From Pseudomonadota bacterium (GTDB lineage Bacteria; Pseudomonadota; Alphaproteobacteria; Sphingomonadales; Sphingomonadaceae), in assembly GCA_023424095.1 (NCBI GenBank), contig JAFAEG010000132.1:1-26835 (forward strand): 26,835 nucleotides of DNA, given 5' to 3'. The stretch's first letter is position 1. Each line of letters begins with the position of its first letter. The position numbers and the translations under genes are program-made. Positions 22,796 through 26,835 of the stretch are shown piece by piece. The notes below the pieces were generated by a model. The model was not told the DNA's origin. It saw only the letters and a list, made by a program, of their open reading frames with translations, and did not search any database.

Positions 22796-23644
22796 TCAGC
22801 GTTGCCCCTGGAACTGCCGCAGATAATCATTCTGCGGGGAGAGGATGATGTTCGTCGCTCCACCCTCCTTGCTGAGAAAGCTGGTCCGGTAGGACTGCAT
22901 GGCCCGGAAGAAGTCGTAGAATTCCGGATCCTGGCCATAAGCGCGAGCATAGGTTTCCGCCGCTTCGGCTTCCGCCTGCGCGCGGATGATCTGCGCCTGC
23001 TTCAGGCCCTGCGCCTGGATCGAGCGCGCCTCCTGCTGCCGGGCGGTGCGCATCCGGTTGTAGGCCGAATCGAGCGGGGTGCCGCTGGGCAGATCGGCGC
23101 GCTTGATCCGCACGTCGACGATTTCCGCGCCATATTGCGCGGCGACCCGGTTCAGCGCCTGCTGGATATTCTCCATCATCTGCCCGCGCTCGGGGCTGAG
23201 CAGGGCCGCGAACGGACGCCGGCCAAGCTCGTTGCGCAGCGACGAGGCGAGGATCGGGCGAAGCGCCGAGATCACATTCTCCTCGGTGCGGGCCGACAGG
23301 AACATGCGCAAGGGATCGACCACGCGGAAACGCGCGAAGGCGTCGACCTGCAGGCGGAGCTGATCGGTCGACAGGACCTGCTGATCCTCCATGTCGATCG
23401 ACAGGATGCGCTTGTCGATCCGCTCGACGCGATCGATGAACGGCACGCGGAAGGCGATGCCGGGGCCGTAGTCCCCGAAGCGCTGCCCGCGCTCATAGCG
23501 GTTCACGACCCGTTGCGGCTCACCGAAGCGGGTGATCACGAGCTGCTCGGTCTCGCGGACGATGACGATCGAATTGCCCAGCACCACCAGCAAGACGAGC
23601 GCGGTGATGGCCAGGAAGATCGGGTTCTTGAGAATGCCGGTCAT
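22796..23644 (-). CDS. hflC: FtsH modulator HflC
   Basis: A 282-residue inner-membrane SPFH/prohibitin protein that, with HflK, forms a cage around the FtsH protease and modulates its activity. One N-terminal membrane helix (about 9-28, FLAITALVLLVVLGNSIVIV) is followed by the SPFH domain (ETEQLVITRFGEPQRV, GIAFRVPFIDRVERIDKRIL) and a long Ala/Glu/Arg helix (about 195-245). A C-terminal segment, PEFYDFFRAMQSYRTSF, is typical of HflC. The ATG forms an ATGA overlap with the hflK stop, so the two subunits are translationally coupled. Most of the protein lies in the periplasm. Confidence 0.96.
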   Translation of the reverse strand: MTGILKNPIFLAITALVLLVVLGNSIVIVRETEQLVITRFGEPQRVVNRYERGQRFGDYGPGIAFRVPFIDRVERIDKRILSIDMEDQQVLSTDQLRLQVDAFARFRVVDPLRMFLSARTEENVISALRPILASSLRNELGRRPFAALLSPERGQMMENIQQALNRVAAQYGAEIVDVRIKRADLPSGTPLDSAYNRMRTARQQEARSIQAQGLKQAQIIRAQAEAEAAETYARAYGQDPEFYDFFRAMQSYRTSFLSKEGGATNIILSPQNDYLRQFQGQR

Positions 23645-24780
23645 CGTGCCTGCCCCTGAGCTGCCTGCGGCTGCGCCTGCTGCGAGCGTTGCGCGCGGTT
23701 CCGGATTTCCGGCAGCGGCAGATAGGGCGTCACGCCCGGCGCTTCGATGATCGTCGTATCGACCGTGCGCAGGATCTCCTCCATCGTCTCATAATACATG
23801 CGTCGCCGGGTCACGCCCGGGGCGAGGCGATATTGCTGGTAAAGCTGTTCGAACTGGGCCGCGTCGCCCTGTGCCTGGGCGGTGCGCTGAAGCGCGTAGG
23901 CGCGGGCCTCGTTCTGCTTGCTCTGCGCTTCCTGCTGTGCGGCCGAAACCTCGAGGAAGGCATCGTTGACCGCCGTCGGCGGCTGCGACTGATTGATCGC
24001 GACGCCGCGAATCTCGATGCCCGAGCCATATTCGTCGAGCAATTGCTGCATATTCTGCTGCACCCGCGCCTCGATCCCGCCACGGCCGGCGCCGAGCGCG
24101 TCTTCCAGGCTGACCCGCGCCACCACGGCCCGCATCGAGGTTTCGGCAACCTCGCGGATGGTCGCGTCCGGATCGCGGATCTGGAACAGGTAAAGCTGCG
24201 GATCCTTGATGTTCCAGCGCACCGTATAGGCCAGATCGATCACGTTCTGGTCGCCGGTCAGGATCAGGTTCTCGGCATTGCCATTGCCGCCGGGAATCGG
24301 GATCTCGCGGATTTCCTCGACCTGGATCATCTCCACGTTGGAAATGGGCGCGGGGAAGGTGAAGCCGACACCGGGGTTCATCGTCCGGTCGTAGCGACCG
24401 AAGGTGGTGACGACGCCGCGCGAGCCCGGCGCGACCGGGTGGATGCTGGTGAAGGCGATCCAGATCAGCACGAAGGCGATCAGGCCGTAAAACCAGTAAG
24501 AGCGCTTGATGCCGGTGCCGCCGCCACCGCCGCCGCCCGGGAAACCGCCGCGAATGCGATCGCGGCTGCGCTTCAGCCAATCGTCAAGCGAGGTGACATT
24601 CTCGTCATTGCTGGGACGCCGCCGCGGGCCGGGCCGGCCCCAGGGGTTGCGCGGCCCGTCGCCATCGCCGCCGTCCGAGCCGCCGCCATCGGAGCCCCCG
24701 CCCGAGCCGCTTCCGGAGCCGCTTCCGCCCGAGCCACCGCTCGGAGGGCTGCCCCAGGGGCCGCCATTGTTACCGCTCAT
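23641..24780 (-). CDS. hflK: FtsH modulator HflK
   Basis: A 379-residue partner of HflC. The N-terminal cytoplasmic segment is extremely Gly/Ser/Asp-rich (residues 1-45), then Pro/Arg-rich; the membrane helix is at about 96-112 (YWFYGLIAFVLIWIAF), followed by the SPFH domain with GSRGVVTTFGRYDRTMNPGVGF and a long helical region to residue 330. The C-terminus is Gln/Ala-rich. The start at 24780 gives MSGNNGGPWG, a usual HflK beginning; an in-frame ATG at 24819 adds 13 residues but would be almost leaderless relative to the predicted promoter. It heads the hflK-hflC pair and diverges from mrp. Confidence 0.94.
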   Translation of the reverse strand: MSGNNGGPWGSPPSGGSGGSGSGSGSGGGSDGGGSDGGDGDGPRNPWGRPGPRRRPSNDENVTSLDDWLKRSRDRIRGGFPGGGGGGGTGIKRSYWFYGLIAFVLIWIAFTSIHPVAPGSRGVVTTFGRYDRTMNPGVGFTFPAPISNVEMIQVEEIREIPIPGGNGNAENLILTGDQNVIDLAYTVRWNIKDPQLYLFQIRDPDATIREVAETSMRAVVARVSLEDALGAGRGGIEARVQQNMQQLLDEYGSGIEIRGVAINQSQPPTAVNDAFLEVSAAQQEAQSKQNEARAYALQRTAQAQGDAAQFEQLYQQYRLAPGVTRRRMYYETMEEILRTVDTTIIEAPGVTPYLPLPEIRNRAQRSQQAQPQAAQGQAR

Positions 24781-24824
24781 GGCGACGATGCGCCGACCCC
24801 AACCCGAAAGCCATTTCATGCAGT

Positions 24825-24854
24825 CTTTATAGGGATGCTCTTGTCTGAGGGAAG
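24825..24854 (-). promoter_or_regulatory. Possible heat-shock (sigma-32-like) promoter of hflKC
   Basis: On the minus strand CTTC (24854-24851) is followed after 17 bases by CCTATAAAG (24833-24825). The alphaproteobacterial RpoH consensus as I know it is CTTG-N17/18-CYTATnTnnG. The -10 core CCTAT and the spacing fit; the -35 has one mismatch and the downstream part of the -10 element fits poorly. A TATAAA-type housekeeping -10 is an equally valid reading. Confidence 0.35.
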
Positions 24855-24911
24855 TGCGGCACAGGAAAAACAGTGGCGGATCGCCCCCGACACGCTATCG
24901 CCCGGGCCGAC

Positions 24912-25898
24912 ATGAGCGATCCGAACCAGAGCCTGAGCGAGGCGCTTGCCCGCCTCGAAGACCCCAGCGGCAGCGGCGACCTGGTCGCCTCCGGGCGCGT
25001 GCAACTGGCGCGGGTGAAGGAGGGGCTGGCCACGATCGTGCTCGAGGCGAGCGGGCTGAGCGCGGACGAGCGCGCCGGCCTGGAACGGCGGATCCGCGCG
25101 GCCCTGGTCGGCGTGCGGGGCATCGCCGACACGCGGATCGCAATGAGCGTGGAAAAACGCGAAAAGACGATCATCGCCGTCGGCAGCGGCAAGGGCGGGG
25201 TCGGCAAATCGACCGTTTCCGCCAATCTGGCGATCGCGCTGGCGCGGCTGGGGTGCAAGGTCGGGCTGGTCGACGCCGACATTTACGGCCCCTCGCAGCC
25301 GCGCATCATGGGCCATCATGACCGCCCGGAGCTGGTCGACCAGCAGATCGTGCCGGTGGACGTGCATGGCGTCAAGATGCTGTCGATCGGGCAGCTGATC
25401 GAGCCTGGCACCGCCGTCGCCTGGCGCGGGCCGATGACGGCCAGCGCGCTCGGCAATCTGATGGACGGCGACTGGAGCGGCTGCGACCTTTTGGTCGTCG
25501 ATCTGCCGCCGGGCACGGGCGACGTGCAGATGACCTTGATGCAGAAATGGAAGCCGGCCGGCGCGGTGATCGTCTCGACGCCGCAGGATCTGGCGCTGAT
25601 CGACGCGACCCGCGCGATCGACCTGTTCCGCAAGATGAATGTGCCGGTGCTGGGCCTGGTCGAGAATATGTCCGGCTATCAATGCCCGTCCTGCGGCGAG
25701 ACCAGCGATCCGTTCGGCGCGGGCGGCGCGGAGGCGGCGGCGCGGGTGATGGACATCCCCTTCTTGGGCAAGGTGCCGCTGACCCTGCGCATCCGCCAGG
25801 CGAGCGATGCCGGGGAACCGCCGGCCGCCGGCAATGATGAGGAAGCCGGGATCTTTCGCGGGATTGCGGAACGTTTGCTGGAACGGATCAAGGCCTAG
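24912..25898 (+). CDS. Mrp/ApbC-family Fe-S cluster carrier ATPase
   Basis: A 328-residue P-loop ATPase of the Mrp/Nbp35 group that carries and delivers Fe-S clusters in the cytoplasm. The N-terminal MIP18/DUF59-like domain is about 1-80; the deviant Walker A GKGGVGKS is at 93-100, followed by LVDADIYGPSQPR and the switch LLVVDLPPGTGD. The bridging-cluster CxxC motif is in ENMSGYQCPSCGE. I chose ATG 24912 (MSDPNQSLSEALARL) because it matches the family N-terminus; a GTG at 24873 with AGGA about 8 bases upstream would add 13 residues and is a serious alternative. It diverges from hflK. Its stop is 2 bases before a palindromic repeat. Confidence 0.94.
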   Translation: MSDPNQSLSEALARLEDPSGSGDLVASGRVQLARVKEGLATIVLEASGLSADERAGLERRIRAALVGVRGIADTRIAMSVEKREKTIIAVGSGKGGVGKSTVSANLAIALARLGCKVGLVDADIYGPSQPRIMGHHDRPELVDQQIVPVDVHGVKMLSIGQLIEPGTAVAWRGPMTASALGNLMDGDWSGCDLLVVDLPPGTGDVQMTLMQKWKPAGAVIVSTPQDLALIDATRAIDLFRKMNVPVLGLVENMSGYQCPSCGETSDPFGAGGAEAAARVMDIPFLGKVPLTLRIRQASDAGEPPAAGNDEEAGIFRGIAERLLERIKA

Positions 25899-25900
25899 GC

Positions 25901-25980
25901 CGTCATTCCAGCGAAAGCTGGAATCACATTGCGTTTCGGCGGAACAAGGCGGGGAGATTCCAGCTTTCGCTGGAATGACG
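25901..25980. repeat. Perfect inverted pair of 25-bp palindromic repeats (REP/BIME-like)
   Basis: Left arm 25901-25925 and right arm 25956-25980 are exact inverted copies, separated by 30 bases. Each reads C-GTCA, then a hairpin with 7-bp stem TTCCAGC/GCTGGAA and GAAA loop, then TC. The pair fills the gap between mrp (stop ends 25898) and the CoA-binding protein (start 25995), leaving only a GGAGGTGG ribosome site before the next ATG. Conceptual translations (VIPAKAGI, FRWNDG) are ones I recognise from repeats in sphingomonads. In RNA, the two arms could also pair with each other over 25 bp. Confidence 0.92.
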
Positions 25981-25994
25981 ATGGAGGTGGACCA

Positions 25995-26423
25995 ATGCCC
26001 CTGACCCGCGACGAGGATATTGCCGAGCTGCTGCGCAGCACGCGGACCATCGCGATGATCGGGGCGTCCGACCGACCCGACCGGCCGAGCTATGGCGTGA
26101 TGAAGTTTCTGCAATCGCAGGGCTATCGCGTCTTCCCGGTCAATCCGCAGATCACCGGCGAGCATATTCACGGCGAATATGTCTGGCGCGAGCTGAGCCA
26201 GATCGGCGAGCCGATCGACCTGGTCGACATCTTCCGCCGCCCGATCGCCGCCGGGGAAGCGGTGGACGAGGCGATTGCGGCCGGGGCGAAAGCGGTCTGG
26301 CTACAGATCGGCGTGATCAACGAGGAAGCGGCGGCGCGGGCCGAGGCGGCGGGGCTGAAGGTGGTGATGGACCGGTGCCCGAAGATCGAGATTCCCCGGC
26401 TCGGCGTTGCGCCGGTGGCATGA
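25995..26423 (+). CDS. CoA-binding domain protein (YccU-like)
   Basis: A 142-residue single-domain Rossmann-type protein of the CoA-binding family related to the N-terminus of succinyl-CoA synthetase alpha. Visible motifs are TIAMIGASDRPDRPSYGVMKFL (about 17-38), GYRVFPVNPQ (43-52), IDLVDIFRRP (74-83), KAVWLQIGVINEEAA (100-114) and the C-terminal VVMDRCPKIE, all typical of the family. The ATG at 25995 has a strong GGAGGTGG ribosome site 4 bases upstream. A longer frame starting at 25929 would be translated through the palindromic repeat and is rejected. Its stop overlaps the next start by 4 bases. The physiological role of the family is not well defined. Confidence 0.92.
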   Translation: MPLTRDEDIAELLRSTRTIAMIGASDRPDRPSYGVMKFLQSQGYRVFPVNPQITGEHIHGEYVWRELSQIGEPIDLVDIFRRPIAAGEAVDEAIAAGAKAVWLQIGVINEEAAARAEAAGLKVVMDRCPKIEIPRLGVAPVA

Positions 26424-26835
26424 GCCCGGACCCGGACGCGGTGCTGGCCCGGCTGCGCGCGCTTGCGCTGGCGCTGCCCGAGGCGGCGGAGCGGCTGTCG
26501 CACGGCTCGCCCGGCTTCCACATCGGTGCCAAGGGCAAGTTCTTCGCTTATTTCTGGCACAATCATCATGGCGACGGCGAAACCGCGGTGCATGTGAAGA
26601 CCAGCGGCCTGGACGAGCAGGCAATGCTGATCGAGGCCGACCCGGAGACTTATTACAAGCCGCCCTATCTCGGGCCGTCGGGGTGGGTCGGCATTCGGCT
26701 CGACGCCGACGAGGTGGATTGGGATCTGGTTGCGGACCGGCTTGCCTATAGCTGGGAGCTGATCGCGCCAAAGCGGCTGCTGGAGATGGGGGGGGGGGGG
26801 GGCGGCCGCCCCCCCCCGCGCCCAAAAAAAATAAA
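26420..26835 (+). CDS. YjbR/MmcQ-family protein (3' end lost)
   Basis: The frame is open from ATG 26420 to the window edge with no stop. About 122 residues (to Met at 26785-26787) look genuine: LALALPEAAERLSHGSPGFHI, KFFAYFWHNHHGDG, and DPETYYKPPYLGPSGWVGIRLD followed by WELIAPKRLLE, the pattern of the YjbR/MmcQ (CyaY-like fold, DNA-binding protein-like) family. The family usually ends within a few residues of this point, so nearly the whole gene is present. Codons after 26787 (poly-Gly, Arg-Pro, Lys) come from an artefactual-looking tail. The ATGA overlap with the CoA-binding gene suggests coupled translation. Function within the family is unclear. Confidence 0.82.
   Translation, partial: MSPDPDAVLARLRALALALPEAAERLSHGSPGFHIGAKGKFFAYFWHNHHGDGETAVHVKTSGLDEQAMLIEADPETYYKPPYLGPSGWVGIRLDADEVDWDLVADRLAYSWELIAPKRLLEMGGGGGGRPPPRPKKI
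26788..26835. other. Low-complexity contig-end tail, probably artefact
   Basis: The window ends with 15 consecutive G, a CGGCCG core, 9 consecutive C, GCGCCC, then an A-rich run. The part from nine Gs through CGGCCG to nine Cs is a perfect palindrome. Such a homopolymer-palindrome-homopolymer structure is unlike anything else in the window and sits exactly at the sequence end, which points to a sequencing or assembly artefact rather than genomic sequence. Confidence 0.8.

Noticed and set aside
22733..22800. GGCCGC...GCGGCC hairpin after hflC as a terminator
   Set aside because: Only a 6-bp stem with a 17-base loop and no T-run; read-through into degP is equally plausible.
25929..25994. N-terminal extension of the CoA-binding protein
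   Set aside because: The added residues are encoded by the palindromic repeat, while ATG 25995 has a strong ribosome site and matches the family N-terminus.
1..26835. CRISPR arrays, tRNA or rRNA genes, insertion sequences, prophage or toxin-antitoxin modules
   Set aside because: None was seen on either strand by eye. Nearly all sequence is accounted for by recognised chromosomal genes; a formal tRNA or ncRNA scan was not possible.

Overview
The window is G+C-rich and looks like chromosome of a flagellated alphaproteobacterium, most likely a sphingomonad. The evidence is a long collinear flagellar operon of alphaproteobacterial type, a DUF3035/BamF-type lipoprotein, a short unimodular QueF, and two families of short palindromic repeats whose conceptual translations (xRHAELVSASx, xVIPAKAGIx) are, from memory, common in sphingomonad genomes. 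The assignment rests on protein character only; no database was searched. Genes are tightly packed. No stretch above 300 bases lacks a gene; the longest gap is the 283-base regulator/flagellin intergenic region (9036-9318).

Left third (1-9035, all minus strand): a flagellar basal-body operon read right to left: sigma-54 activator, fliE, fliF, fliG, fliH, fliI, fliJ, fliK, fliL, and the first 49 codons of a probable fliM. Most junctions are 1-8 base overlaps or gaps of up to 14 bases, so the operon looks like one translationally coupled unit. A near-perfect sigma-54 (-24/-12) promoter lies just upstream of the activator gene, so the activator probably drives its own operon.

The flagellin gene fliC is divergent (9319-10152, plus strand). 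It has a sigma-28 (FliA)-like promoter with exact TAAA-N15-GCCG spacing and a strong terminator. The short intergenic region therefore seems to hold two classes of the flagellar hierarchy: sigma-54 for the basal body and sigma-28 for the filament.

Middle (10259-15640, plus strand): housekeeping genes ribF, ileS, lspA, a BamF-like lipoprotein and an unknown 118-residue protein. ileS and lspA overlap. A paired palindromic repeat lies across the end of ribF and supplies its stop codon.

15631-19150 (minus strand): a three-gene unit of exported S10 peptidase, 3-mercaptopyruvate sulfurtransferase and a cystathionine beta-lyase-type PLP enzyme. 19243-21077 (plus strand): a zinc-ribbon protein, queF and a ketopantoate reductase (panE family), closely spaced. 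A hairpin at panE's stop codon probably terminates both panE and the convergent degP.

21112-24780 (minus strand): hflK, hflC and a DegP/Do protease, a membrane and envelope protein quality-control group. 24912-26787 (plus strand): Mrp/ApbC Fe-S carrier ATPase, a second paired palindromic repeat, a CoA-binding-domain protein and a YjbR/MmcQ-family protein. The last ~48 bases (poly-G, GC palindrome, poly-C, A-run) look like a contig-end sequencing or assembly artefact.

I found no convincing undescribed multi-gene system. The most interesting points are the two-sigma-factor flagellar intergenic region, the exact 20-residue tandem repeats in FliK, and the shared architecture of two otherwise different palindromic repeat families, which suggests a common mobilising mechanism.
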